64,000 nucleotides of DNA from Fusibacter sp963666805 (lineage in GTDB: Bacteria; Bacillota; Clostridia; Peptostreptococcales; Acidaminobacteraceae): assembly GCA_963666805.2 (NCBI GenBank), contig CAXXWR010000006.1:806001-870000 (forward strand). Direction: 5' to 3'. Under the pieces are notes generated by a model, which made no database searches, was not told where the DNA came from, and worked only from the letters and a program-made list of their open reading frames with translations. Both the position numbers and the translations under genes were made by a program. The first letter of the stretch is position 1. Each line of letters begins with the position of its first letter. Below, one piece after another: positions 1 to 8,170 of this stretch.

Positions 1-1
1 T

Positions 2-337
2 AAAGGATGTGAAGCGAATCAATTAACGTTGACTCAGTTGTCGTATCTTTCAGAAATCAATAAAATTCAGATGACAACGACCAGCGAACTTTCAGAACAA
101 TTGTCCTTGACAAAGCCGACTGTGACAGAAGCCATTAAGAAATTAGAGAAAAACGGGTTTATTCAAAAGCATAAGTGTATAGATGATGGTCGTGTCACTT
201 ATTTAACCTTAAGTGAAAAGGGCAAACAGATTGCCAATATAGACCAAACAAGTCTTGAAAAATTAGTAAGTACATTAGAATCACGTTTAAGTGATCAACA
301 GCTAGACAGTCTTATTGAAATTCTAAGAAGTCTATAA
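2..337 (+). CDS. MarR-family transcriptional regulator (5' end outside window)
   Basis: The reading frame is open from the left edge, so the start codon lies upstream of the window; a TTG at 29 exists but the frame before it is already MarR-like. The visible ~110 residues hold the winged helix-turn-helix: helix with TSELSEQL, recognition helix with TKPTVTEAIKKLEKNGFI, then the wing (DDGRVTYLTLSEKGKQ). This is the usual MarR order (DNA-binding helices, then wing, then C-terminal dimer helix). MarR proteins are homodimeric repressors or activators, often relieved by small ligands or thiol oxidation. The gene ends 31 bases before lon with only an SD between, so the two are probably co-transcribed. 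The ligand and targets cannot be read from the sequence. Confidence 0.85.
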   Translation, partial: KGCEANQLTLTQLSYLSEINKIQMTTTSELSEQLSLTKPTVTEAIKKLEKNGFIQKHKCIDDGRVTYLTLSEKGKQIANIDQTSLEKLVSTLESRLSDQQLDSLIEILRSL

Positions 338-368
338 ATCGAAAATTGAGAGACAGAGGAGGTAAACA

Positions 369-2735
369 ATGTCAAGTCAAAAATTAAATGTATTAGGCAT
401 ATCCGAAATGGTGATGTTCAAAGGCAATGAAATGACTTTGAAAGTGCCTAAGGAATCGGATAAAAATTTAGAGAATCAACTTATTGTAGATGGTTATAAA
501 ACGATTGGAATCAGTGTGAAAAAGCACAGGGAAGATCAGAAATACAAAGTGGAAGATTTTTATCAAACTGGCGTCTTACTTGATGTAAAAAGAATCCAAC
601 AAGACAATACGTATTATACCATTAATGTAAAGGCCATTGAAAAAATTGCAGTGGATGAGTTCTTTGAAGAAGGCGGAAATCTCTCTGCAACCTATAGCAT
701 ACTTGATGAAGTATCAGACGTAGAAGGTGAAGAACAAAAAGAACTTCATAATAAAATCATTGAACTGGTAAAAGAAGTGGGTCAGTATTTTAAAGGGTCA
801 GAAGGTTTTGTGAAATACGTTGAAGATATTCAAAATATTTCTATTCTCTCTGGTGTCTTGCTTCAATATCTCAACATCTCTGTGAAGGAAAAATATCAAA
901 TCTTTGAAACGCCTTCTTATAAAGAGAAAGGACTGCTTTTAATAGACGCTTTAATTAAACAAAAAGAACTTTATGCCTTCCAAAAAGAAATTTCAGATAA
1001 ATTCTCAAAAGAAGCTAATCAAAATTATAGAAAAGCTTTTTTGAGAGAACAACTTAAAGTGATTCAAGAAGAATTAAATGAAGAAGAAGGCGCACCTAAG
1101 AAAAAGGACTTTGGAAAACGCATTGAAGAAAGCTTAATGCCAGAAGAAGTGAAAGAATCTGCTCGTGAAGAATTCAGAAAGTTTGAAGCCTTATCACCAC
1201 AGAGTACAGAACGTAATGTGATTTCCAATTATCTTGAAACCTTACTCAGTCTACCTTGGGGTAAATTTAAAGCACCCGATATTGACTTGACACAAGCGAG
1301 ACAAATTTTAGACGATGCCCATTATGGTTTAGATGATGTTAAAAATCGGATTATTCAACATTTGGCAGTAATGAAACTTAAAGAAGAGAAACAAGGTTCT
1401 ATTCTATTACTCGTGGGTCCTCCAGGAACAGGTAAAACCAGTTTAGGTAAAAGTATTGCAAGTGCACTTGAAAGACCTTATGTTCGTATGAGTTTAGGTG
1501 GCGTAAGAGATGAAGCTGAAATTAGAGGTCATAGAAGAACCTATGTTGCAGCACTTCCTGGACGTATTATTCAAGGGATGAAACGTGCGACGCAAACCAA
1601 TCCAGTTTTTGTCCTCGATGAAATTGATAAATTAATGGTTGGGGCAAGTGGTGATCCGGCGAGTGCACTTTTAGAGGTTCTAGATCCTGAACAAAATGGT
1701 ACGTTTAGAGACCACTATTTAGAACAAGCTTACGATTTGTCAGATGTATTTTTCATTGCGACAGCAAATTCTTTGAGAGGGATTCCAGGTCCACTCTTAG
1801 ACCGTATGGAAGTGATTGAAGTATCAAGTTATACCAACACTGAAAAATACCATATTGCCCGTCAACATCTGATTAAAGATGTTTGGGATGACCATGGTAT
1901 TACAAGTGAACAACTTCAAGTGACAGAAGATGGGTTAAAACGCATCATTGATGACTATACACGTGAAGCCGGTGTGAGATCGCTTAAGAGACAATTGGCA
2001 GCAATAGCAAGAGCGGCTTCAGAGAAAATTGTTATGAATACAGTGACACTTCCTTATGTTATTGATGCCAAAGAAGTTGAAGTGCTTTTAGGTCATCCTA
2101 AAGTAAGACATGAAATGATTGGAAAAGAAAATCTACCGGGGGTTTCAACGGGGATGGCTTGGACACCTGTTGGTGGAGAAATTCTTTTCATTGAAACATC
2201 ATTTATGCCAGGAAATGGCAAGCTAATTTTAACCGGTAAACTCGGTGATGTTATGAAAGAATCAGCTCAAATTGCCCTCAGTCTTGTGAGATCAAGATTG
2301 GCTATGAATACAGCAGGATTTGAGTTCAATAAACGTGATTTGCACATTCATGTGCCATCAGGTGCAGTACCTAAAGATGGCCCTTCAGCAGGGGTTGCTC
2401 TATTCTCAGCAATTTCTTCATTGGTACTGGGAAGAAGTATCCCAAGTGATATTTCCATGACTGGTGAAGTCTCATTAAGAGGAACGGTTTTACCAGTAGG
2501 TGGCATTAAAGAAAAAGTAATTGCGGCTCATCGAGCAGGTATTAAACAAGTGCTTTTACCAATTGATAATGAAAAAGATATTGAAGATATTCCTGAAGAA
2601 GTGAGAAATGATTTAACCTTCCACCTCATGTCAACCATTGAAGAAGTGATTAAATTCTTCTTCGACATTGATTTACCAGATGCACAATCAATCAATCCCT
2701 TTGAAACAAGTGCACCAGAGATGACCTCTCATTAA
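369..2735 (+). CDS. lon: ATP-dependent Lon protease (LonA)
   Basis: Full-length LonA (788 aa; family about 770-820). It unfolds and degrades misfolded and regulatory proteins in the cytosol as a ring hexamer. Seen in order: N-terminal substrate-binding domain to about residue 300, AAA+ domain with Walker A GPPGTGKT at residues 350-357 and Walker B FVLDEIDK, and a C-terminal protease domain with the Ser-Lys dyad: Ser673 in KDGPSAG and Lys716 in GGIKEK, 43 residues apart as in E. coli Lon. The start is set by the SD agaggagg eight bases before ATG. It follows a MarR-family gene closely, suggesting stress-linked control, and ends at a strong terminator. Confidence 0.97.
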   Translation: MSSQKLNVLGISEMVMFKGNEMTLKVPKESDKNLENQLIVDGYKTIGISVKKHREDQKYKVEDFYQTGVLLDVKRIQQDNTYYTINVKAIEKIAVDEFFEEGGNLSATYSILDEVSDVEGEEQKELHNKIIELVKEVGQYFKGSEGFVKYVEDIQNISILSGVLLQYLNISVKEKYQIFETPSYKEKGLLLIDALIKQKELYAFQKEISDKFSKEANQNYRKAFLREQLKVIQEELNEEEGAPKKKDFGKRIEESLMPEEVKESAREEFRKFEALSPQSTERNVISNYLETLLSLPWGKFKAPDIDLTQARQILDDAHYGLDDVKNRIIQHLAVMKLKEEKQGSILLLVGPPGTGKTSLGKSIASALERPYVRMSLGGVRDEAEIRGHRRTYVAALPGRIIQGMKRATQTNPVFVLDEIDKLMVGASGDPASALLEVLDPEQNGTFRDHYLEQAYDLSDVFFIATANSLRGIPGPLLDRMEVIEVSSYTNTEKYHIARQHLIKDVWDDHGITSEQLQVTEDGLKRIIDDYTREAGVRSLKRQLAAIARAASEKIVMNTVTLPYVIDAKEVEVLLGHPKVRHEMIGKENLPGVSTGMAWTPVGGEILFIETSFMPGNGKLILTGKLGDVMKESAQIALSLVRSRLAMNTAGFEFNKRDLHIHVPSGAVPKDGPSAGVALFSAISSLVLGRSIPSDISMTGEVSLRGTVLPVGGIKEKVIAAHRAGIKQVLLPIDNEKDIEDIPEEVRNDLTFHLMSTIEEVIKFFFDIDLPDAQSINPFETSAPEMTSH

Positions 2736-2775
2736 TCAAAAGAAGTTTAAGCATTTCATAAATTAAAATTTTAAG

Positions 2776-2831
2776 AGCGCCGCCTTTAAGTTTTCTCACG
2801 AGAAAGCAACTTAAGGGTGGGCGCTTTTTTT
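2776..2831. terminator. Intrinsic terminator between convergent lon and cyuA
   Basis: Long hairpin with arms gcgcc-gcctttaagtt and aacttaagggtgggcgc, loop with ctcacgag, followed by seven T on the plus strand. It ends lon; the cyuA stop codon lies inside the T-run, so the stem may serve both directions. Confidence 0.9.
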
Positions 2832-4146
2832 AGGCTTGCATACCTTGCATCACACGCAGAATGGTTTCATCAACAGATTGCATGGCTTGACTTGATAAAG
2901 TATGAAGGTTATCAATGGATTCTTCCACACTTCGACCAATCAAACCGTTATGTGCTGGAACAACAATATCTTGAAGAGCAAGTGTTGCGGATTGAACAGC
3001 AGCACTTGCACTCGTAGCTAATTTAAGAGAACAGCCTACTTTTGCACCATCGCAGATCATGCCGCTGGTATTGGCGAGCATATTTTGAATGGTACCTGCC
3101 ATTTGAGAACAGCCACCCCCCATGAGCCAAGTAATAGCCACAGAAGCACCGGTTCCTGCTGCAACCCCGCAGCCGCAAATGGCTGACAGGCGACCAATAG
3201 CATTTTTGATATAGCCATTGATATAGTGACTCATAGCAGTTGCTTTGGCAAGTTTTTGATCATCAGTTGGATATTTTTCTGCATAAGCAACAATAGGGAG
3301 GATTGCCGTTAAGCCATTATTGCCACTGCCATTACTACTCATAACAGGCATCTTGATGCCACTCATTCGGGCATCACAAGCACTGGCAGTCATCATCATA
3401 GCAGATGTCATCAGGTCATCTTGGAGGTAACCTTTGATCTGAAGATTTTTAAAACCATAGCCAACGCCCATTCCACATTTTTGATGGAGGCCTTTTTGGG
3501 CCACTTTCTGATTCATTTCTAATCCTTCTAATAAAAAATCCAGCGCATGGTGAGGCATTTGTTCAATAGCTTTGATGACGGATTGAATGGGAAGGGTATA
3601 GAGGTCTTGGAGACTGCCACTATCAGTTCGTGTGTCCTTGTGCTCTATTTGGCAGTCGTCACTTGTAAAAATCACCTTTTCATTATAGGTAATCTGTGTA
3701 AAGTGGGTATGTTTTTTTTGAATGGTCACAGTAACATTCTCCATCTCGGTTACTAGTTGAACTTTAATGAAAATTTTTTCTGATGTAGGAGCAATGTCTA
3801 GTGTGAGGGGGGCAATCGTATGAGCGGACACCACATCTTTTTCCGAAACTTCAGATAATACTTCAAGGGACAGGGGCGGATGAGGGAGCACATATCCCAA
3901 TTGAGCTGCAATAATGAGACCGACTTCTTGTGTCCCCGGAACACCCACCCCGAGTCCATTCTTGTAGATATTAGGACTGACTTCAATGGCCAATTGTTTT
4001 AGGGGTTGTGTTGGCATTTTGAGATAAGATTTGGCTTTAGCAACAGCAAGCGCAACGGCAACGGGTTCTGTGCATCCCATGGCAGGAACGACCTCTTCTT
4101 TTAAGAGTTCAATCAGTTGTTTTTGTAAGGCATTTAATTGAGACAT
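2830..4146 (-). CDS. cyuA: L-cysteine desulfidase (CyuA/YhaM, UPF0597 family)
   Basis: 438 aa; matches the CyuA/CdsB-type cysteine desulfidases, which split L-cysteine into pyruvate, sulfide and ammonia with an oxygen-labile [4Fe-4S] cluster. Visible conserved pieces: MGCTEP with Cys25, NGSGNNGLTAILP, ICGCGVAAGTG with Cys324 and Cys326, and CDGAKVGCSLK near residues 363-370; these glycine-rich and cysteine segments characterise the family and include the cluster ligands. The start is the ATG at 4146 because AAAGGAGAAG precedes it; an ATG six codons further up has no SD. It is read divergently from an OsmC-like gene. The upstream region carries a sigma-54 promoter and three palindromes, so expression probably needs RpoN and a cysteine-responsive activator, as reported for clostridial cysteine desulfidase. 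Function confidence is high, regulator identity inferred. Confidence 0.92.
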   Translation of the reverse strand: MSQLNALQKQLIELLKEEVVPAMGCTEPVAVALAVAKAKSYLKMPTQPLKQLAIEVSPNIYKNGLGVGVPGTQEVGLIIAAQLGYVLPHPPLSLEVLSEVSEKDVVSAHTIAPLTLDIAPTSEKIFIKVQLVTEMENVTVTIQKKHTHFTQITYNEKVIFTSDDCQIEHKDTRTDSGSLQDLYTLPIQSVIKAIEQMPHHALDFLLEGLEMNQKVAQKGLHQKCGMGVGYGFKNLQIKGYLQDDLMTSAMMMTASACDARMSGIKMPVMSSNGSGNNGLTAILPIVAYAEKYPTDDQKLAKATAMSHYINGYIKNAIGRLSAICGCGVAAGTGASVAITWLMGGGCSQMAGTIQNMLANTSGMICDGAKVGCSLKLATSASAAVQSATLALQDIVVPAHNGLIGRSVEESIDNLHTLSSQAMQSVDETILRVMQGMQA

Positions 4147-4218
4147 AGGCTTCTCCTTTATCATTTATTGAAGTGGGCAAAAAATACAATTTCTATGTAT
4201 GATTTACACATCATATAA

Positions 4219-4234
4219 TGCAAAAGGTTTGCCA
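4219..4234 (-). promoter_or_regulatory. Sigma-54 (-24/-12) promoter of cyuA
   Basis: Read on the minus strand the sequence is TTGGCAAACCTTTTGCAT. It fits the RpoN consensus TGGCAC-N5-TTGCA: GG of the -24 box and GC of the -12 box are exactly 12 bases apart. The predicted start site is near 4208, giving a leader of about 60 nt before the cyuA ATG. No sigma-70 promoter of similar quality is seen there. Confidence 0.85.
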
Positions 4235-4345
4235 AGTTTATTTTGAAATATAAAAAAGAGTGACGATAGCAGTTCAAACGTTTTAAAAACCCTCTATCTA
4301 GGGTAAAATAGAATGAGACAAAGTCCCAAAGGATACTTAAGAAAA

Positions 4346-4418
4346 TTCTCATTTTGAGAAAGTATCTGTTTAATTCGTCTCAAAATGAGAAATGTGCTGG
4401 AAATTCTCAAAATGAGAT
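4346..4418. promoter_or_regulatory. Three copies of palindrome TTCTCAAAATGAGAA (probable enhancer-binding sites)
   Basis: Three near-identical inverted repeats: 4346-4360 (ttctcattttgagaa, perfect 6-bp arms), 4377-4391 (gtctcaaaatgagaa) and 4404-4418 (ttctcaaaatgagat). Centres are 31 and 27 bp apart, close to three helical turns. They lie about 145-203 bp upstream of the predicted cyuA start, the usual place for binding of a sigma-54 enhancer-binding protein. They are also just upstream of the OsmC-like gene and could affect it. Confidence 0.8.
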
Positions 4419-4445
4419 AACCAATTAAAAGAGACTCTATAAGGC

Positions 4446-4451
4446 TATAAT
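4446..4451 (+). promoter_or_regulatory. Possible -10 box for the OsmC-like gene
   Basis: TATAAT 34 bases before the ATG at 4485. No convincing -35 hexamer is seen 16-18 bases upstream, so it may need an activator bound at the adjacent palindromes. Confidence 0.35.
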
Positions 4452-4484
4452 GATAGTCAATAAAGACAAGGAGTGTGAAAAGAA

Positions 4485-4874
4485 ATGGGAAAAATAGAAG
4501 TTACATTTGATCAATCGTTTAATGGGGAAGTTCAAACGCCAGAGGCAACTATTAAAGTTGGGAAGGGACAAGATAAAGTGTTACCTTATGATATGCTTTA
4601 CGGTGCACTGGCTTCATGTTTATATTCTACCTTCTTAGATATCGCAGTGAAAAAGCGTATTACGTATGAAAAAGTGCTTATAGAGGTGGAAGGCGAAAAA
4701 AGAACAGAAATTCCAACAACTTTAAAATGGGTTAAGGTAAAGTTTAAAGTCTACCATGCCGATAAATCTAAAGGATTAGATAAGGCACTTCAATTAGCGA
4801 CAGAATACTGTTCTGTTTATCAAACGATTTCACATGTAGCAGAAATGTCCTATGAACTTGAGCTGATAGACTAA
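4485..4874 (+). CDS. OsmC/Ohr-family protein
   Basis: 129 aa, about the usual OsmC length. These dimeric cytosolic proteins reduce organic or fatty-acid hydroperoxides using two cysteines. The first cysteine is in GALASCLYSTFLD on the long central helix and the second in ATEYCSVYQTIS near the C-terminus, the arrangement expected for the peroxidatic and resolving pair. The segment EGEKRTEIPTTLKWVKVKF is the typical middle strand region. The SD aaggag is ten bases before ATG. Position opposite cyuA, sharing the upstream palindromes, suggests a thiol or sulfide stress role. The exact substrate is not determined. Confidence 0.85.
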   Translation: MGKIEVTFDQSFNGEVQTPEATIKVGKGQDKVLPYDMLYGALASCLYSTFLDIAVKKRITYEKVLIEVEGEKRTEIPTTLKWVKVKFKVYHADKSKGLDKALQLATEYCSVYQTISHVAEMSYELELID

Positions 4875-4901
4875 AGTCGCATTTCTAAAGGAAAGATGAA
4901 G

Positions 4902-4910
4902 TGGTATAAT
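4902..4910 (+). promoter_or_regulatory. Extended -10 promoter of the glucosaminidase gene
   Basis: TGGTATAAT, a perfect extended -10 (TG-N-TATAAT). The expected start near 4917 lies after an in-frame ATG at 4896, which supports the downstream start codon at 4956. Confidence 0.65.
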
Positions 4911-4955
4911 GAAGACGTTCATGAAGATCATTTTGAAATAAGGAAAGGTGAAGGC

Positions 4956-5564
4956 ATGAGTATCAAAATCAATTCACAATTTACAGGATTTTCGGGTCCT
5001 AGCCAAGATTATTATAAAGCGACCAATCGGTTTAACCAAATTTTGTCTCAAAAACTTGGTCAAAAATCAGCTGTTTCTAAAACGGTTTCTGTTGAAAAAT
5101 CAACAGGTCAACCGATTGATGTATCTGATGTGACACTTAAAAGTCACGCGTCGGCCAATGAAATCGACGAAAAGTTAAAAGGAACAGACCTTGAAGGATT
5201 GGGACAAGCCTTTGTCAATGCTGAAAATAAAACAGGTGTGAATGCATGGTTTTTGACAGGACTTGCTGCACATGAATCAGGGTTTGGAACAAGTCGGATT
5301 GCTCAAGACAAGAATAACTTGTTTGGCTTCATGGCCTATGACCGTTCACCTTATAAGAGTGCTAAAACATACGGAACAAAGGAAGATGGGATTATGGATG
5401 TTGCCGATTATTTAAGCCAAGCTTATCTCAGTGAAAATGGCAAGTATTATAATGGCAAGAGCATTGACGCTATCGGACAAAAGTATGCGACGGATCCTAA
5501 CTGGGCTAATGCGATTACTAGTCATCTTAAAAAAATGCTAGGTGATGAAGTGTCAGATAAGTAA
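4956..5564 (+). CDS. Glucosaminidase-domain peptidoglycan hydrolase without visible signal peptide
   Basis: 202 aa from ATG 4956, chosen because aggaaaggtgaagg precedes it and the likely promoter lies between this ATG and the longer candidate at 4896. Residues from about 90 to the end form a glucosaminidase (GH73-type) domain: WFLTGLAAHESGFGTS with the expected catalytic Glu, NNLFGF, then YKSAKTY and the late segment YATDPNWANAI. GH73 enzymes cut the glycan strand of peptidoglycan. The first ~85 residues (FTGFSGPSQDYY, a Ser/Lys-rich linker) contain no hydrophobic signal peptide, as in flagellar FlgJ-like or phage-type hydrolases, so export by a non-Sec route is possible. It is followed directly by a terminator and looks monocistronic. 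Confidence 0.85.
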   Translation: MSIKINSQFTGFSGPSQDYYKATNRFNQILSQKLGQKSAVSKTVSVEKSTGQPIDVSDVTLKSHASANEIDEKLKGTDLEGLGQAFVNAENKTGVNAWFLTGLAAHESGFGTSRIAQDKNNLFGFMAYDRSPYKSAKTYGTKEDGIMDVADYLSQAYLSENGKYYNGKSIDAIGQKYATDPNWANAITSHLKKMLGDEVSDK

Positions 5565-5587
5565 ATAGCATGATCAAAATAAATGAA

Positions 5588-5620
5588 AAACGCTTCTCTT
5601 AATTGAGAAGCGTTTATTTA
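5588..5620 (+). terminator. Intrinsic terminator after glucosaminidase gene
   Basis: Perfect 12-bp stem aacgcttctctt / ttgagaagcgtt style hairpin followed by a T-rich tail (tatttat). Confidence 0.85.
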
Positions 5621-5663
5621 TATTGCAAATGAAGCCTGTTCGGCTTATTGTGAGATATTCTAA

Positions 5664-5978
5664 TTATTGGTCTTGATTCTTATTGTTTTTATTATTCATT
5701 TGTTGCATCATTTGCATAGCCATTTGAATAGCGTCTTTAAGTTCTTGTTCAATTTTAGCTTTGGCACTTTCTTCTTTGCCCTCTGCTACAGTAATACGTG
5801 CTGATGATGGAGCGACTTCAAGCTTTATAAAATCTTGACCCAGTACTTTTTCGAGGGTTTCTTTTACTTGCTTCTTATACTCTTCTTTCGTCATGTATTC
5901 TTTCAGATGGTCTTGGACTTTAACCACGATTCTCTTTTCATCATCAAAAGTGATTGATTTGATAAACATTTCTAGCAT
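5664..5978 (-). CDS. Small hypothetical protein, Met/Gln-rich tail
   Basis: 104 aa from the ATG at 5978, which sits nine bases after AAGGAGG; a closer ATG three codons upstream abuts the SD and is unlikely. No family recognised. The N-terminal ~45 residues look like an alpha/beta segment (FIKSITFDDEKRIVVKV), then a charged helix (KEEYKKQVKETLEKVLGQDF), a strand, and a coiled-coil-like helix ending in a Met/Gln/Asn-rich tail (AMQMMQQMNNKNNKNQDQ). The middle is loosely reminiscent of the C-terminal part of DnaX proteins, but too short to claim. It has its own promoter and is divergent from the DUF4153 gene. Confidence 0.7.
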   Translation of the reverse strand: MLEMFIKSITFDDEKRIVVKVQDHLKEYMTKEEYKKQVKETLEKVLGQDFIKLEVAPSSARITVAEGKEESAKAKIEQELKDAIQMAMQMMQQMNNKNNKNQDQ

Positions 5979-6009
5979 TTGTGTCATCCTCCTTCTAAAA
6001 ACTATAGGT

Positions 6010-6018
6010 ATTATACCA
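6010..6018 (-). promoter_or_regulatory. Extended -10 promoter for the small hypothetical gene
   Basis: On the minus strand TGGTATAAT lies 32 bases upstream of the start codon at 5978. Confidence 0.5.
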
Positions 6019-6154
6019 TAAGCACTCCTCTAATATTAAGTTTATTCGACAAAATACGTCTTGGCTTTTATTGATGTCCTTGCTGTGGTATGTTTTAAAT
6101 AAATTGAAATCAAGTAAAATGATTGAAAGCAAGATAAGGTGTAGGAGGAGAAAT

Positions 6155-7891
6155 ATGAATAAATTGAGAGAACTCACGCATTTACTGATACAGAAGTTAA
6201 AGCAATCCATGTCGCGATTTCCAGAAACAATTGTCACTGCAGTTGCCTTTGTGGTGATTGCGATTATTCAAAATCATGGTCATACAGGTGACACTCCCAA
6301 TAAGGTGCTATTAGGTCTTGTGGTAGGCGGGATTCTTTTTGCCATTCAAGTGCTTATAAGAGAAAGAATGAATCTCAAGATGGGCATAAGGCTTATTGCA
6401 GACCTTTTGATTATCCTTTTCACTGTAATCTATGTCTATAGAATGCCAAGTGCCTTTGTAGAAGCTTGGGGTTACAGATATGTGGCCTTTGTGACTGTCT
6501 TGCTGGGCATTTTCTTATTAATCCCTTATGCCTTTAGAAGAGAAGGCTTTTCCAAGTATTTGATCTATTTAATAGGCAAGGTATTCCTAACTTACCTGTA
6601 TTCTATTGTTTTATTTATTGGCCTTTTTGCCATTGGAATTGCTTTAGAAACGCTTTTTAATATCAACATAGGTGATATTTATCTGGATTTATTTTTAATT
6701 TCAATGATTGTATTTGGAGTCACTTACTTTCTTGGTAATGTGCCAGAAATTCATTATGAAATGACTCTGGAAGATTATCCTAAAATATTTAAATCGATTT
6801 TTTTATACATTGCCATACCGGTAATGGTTATTTATACAGTCATTCTACATGCTTACTTTGTCAAACTCATCTTTGAAGGGGAGTTACCTGAAGGAATGAT
6901 CGGCAGTTTGGTCTTATGGCATGGGACGATTAGTACAGTAACCCTTTTCTTTTTAAGAGATGTACGCAGCGAAAAAGAGTGGCTTAAGCCGGTCTATAAG
7001 TATTATCCTTTTGCCCTGGTGGTTCCAATGGGAATGTTATTCTTAGCGATGGGTATTCGAATTAATGCTTATGGGTTAACCGTAGCAAGGTATTTAGGCC
7101 TTGCCATTGGTCTTTTTGTTGTGGGAGCAACGCTCATGAATCGGTTTAAAAAGAAAGACAGTTCTGTCGTTGTGATGACGCTCCTTCTCGTTATGCTTGT
7201 CATATCATTTTTCGGTGTTGTATCAGGGCCGACTTTGGCCTTAAATTATCAAAATCAACGTTTTGAAGAAATGTTAGTTGACGCAGGTGTCTATGATATT
7301 AGTACAGGTAACTTTCAACAACAGCAAGTAGCCAGTGATGAAGCAGACGTGCTCAAAAGACAATATAGGTATTTAAAGGAAACCTATGGTTATGAGGCGA
7401 TTAAAGTCATTCCGAAAGAGATGACGCCAGAGGCATTATCGCTTGCAACGGGTGTGTCATTTGAATACGGTTCTGTAGAATTGGTTGATAAATTTTATAT
7501 GAATCAGGTAGCCACTAACGATGTAGTGATTCCAGTTGAAGGCGCAAAATGGGTGATGAAAATAGAAACATTTTCTGAACTTGCTCCTTTAGCAGTGACG
7601 GATCATATTAGCGTTGAAAAAAGCAGGGTCGTTGAAGGCAAGCCTCATGATGAGTTGATTTTCAAATTGGACGGTCAGACGGCTGAAAGCATCAACATGG
7701 CTGAATGGGTGAAAGAGATGGCTCAAAATCAATCTGACACCATGCGGGATACAAAAGTGATTCAAATAGAAAGCCAAGCGATTCAAGTGACCCTACAAGT
7801 GTTCAATTATTCAGGAGAGGGTGAAGAAGATTATCCCACACAAATAGACGACTATTCAGCTTATTTACTCATAGGTTTTGTTAATGATTAG
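6155..7891 (+). CDS. DUF4153-type polytopic membrane protein
   Basis: 578 aa from ATG 6155, preceded by gtaggaggag; the longer in-frame ATG at 6071 lacks an SD. The first ~365 residues contain around ten to twelve hydrophobic segments (for example TVTAVAFVVIAII, YLIYLIGKVFLTYLYSIVLF, VVVMTLLLVMLVISFFG). The last ~190 residues are hydrophilic and probably lie outside the membrane on one side. The N-terminal pattern RFPETIVTAVAF and the overall layout fit DUF4153, a family of unknown function sometimes found with sensory or envelope stress genes. The hydrophilic tail has no motif I recognise. Stands alone between divergent and downstream genes. Confidence 0.7.
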   Translation: MNKLRELTHLLIQKLKQSMSRFPETIVTAVAFVVIAIIQNHGHTGDTPNKVLLGLVVGGILFAIQVLIRERMNLKMGIRLIADLLIILFTVIYVYRMPSAFVEAWGYRYVAFVTVLLGIFLLIPYAFRREGFSKYLIYLIGKVFLTYLYSIVLFIGLFAIGIALETLFNINIGDIYLDLFLISMIVFGVTYFLGNVPEIHYEMTLEDYPKIFKSIFLYIAIPVMVIYTVILHAYFVKLIFEGELPEGMIGSLVLWHGTISTVTLFFLRDVRSEKEWLKPVYKYYPFALVVPMGMLFLAMGIRINAYGLTVARYLGLAIGLFVVGATLMNRFKKKDSSVVVMTLLLVMLVISFFGVVSGPTLALNYQNQRFEEMLVDAGVYDISTGNFQQQQVASDEADVLKRQYRYLKETYGYEAIKVIPKEMTPEALSLATGVSFEYGSVELVDKFYMNQVATNDVVIPVEGAKWVMKIETFSELAPLAVTDHISVEKSRVVEGKPHDELIFKLDGQTAESINMAEWVKEMAQNQSDTMRDTKVIQIESQAIQVTLQVFNYSGEGEEDYPTQIDDYSAYLLIGFVND

Positions 7892-8002
7892 TTAATCATT
7901 TGGTTACCAAAAGGTTACATCGCCTTAATCTGTTCATAAAACTTGCTGGGTATAATGAATTTACAAGTTAATAAAACGAGTGAAAATATAACTCCCCTTT
8001 TT

Positions 8003-8051
8003 CCTAGTTGATTTCAGTCCTTTCGGACCCAAAAGACTGAAATCAAGTAGG
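8003..8051 (+). repeat. Long inverted repeat (17-bp arms) in the 5' region of the PpaX-like gene
   Basis: Arms cctagttgatttcagtc (8003-8019) and gactgaaatcaagtagg (8035-8051) differ at one position; loop ctttcggacccaaaa. No T-run follows, so it is not a standard terminator. A TATAAT at 7951 would place it in a ~215-nt leader of the downstream gene. The rest of 7892-8170 shows nothing else identifiable. Confidence 0.6.
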
Positions 8052-8170
8052 TCTAATCGATAACTGGAATAGGGATGGAAAAATATTTTATGAAAATGTA
8101 ATATAGATTCGTTTAAAGCAATGAACAGAAAGGAGTATAGACGTTAAAAACGTTTATAATAATAGACGAT

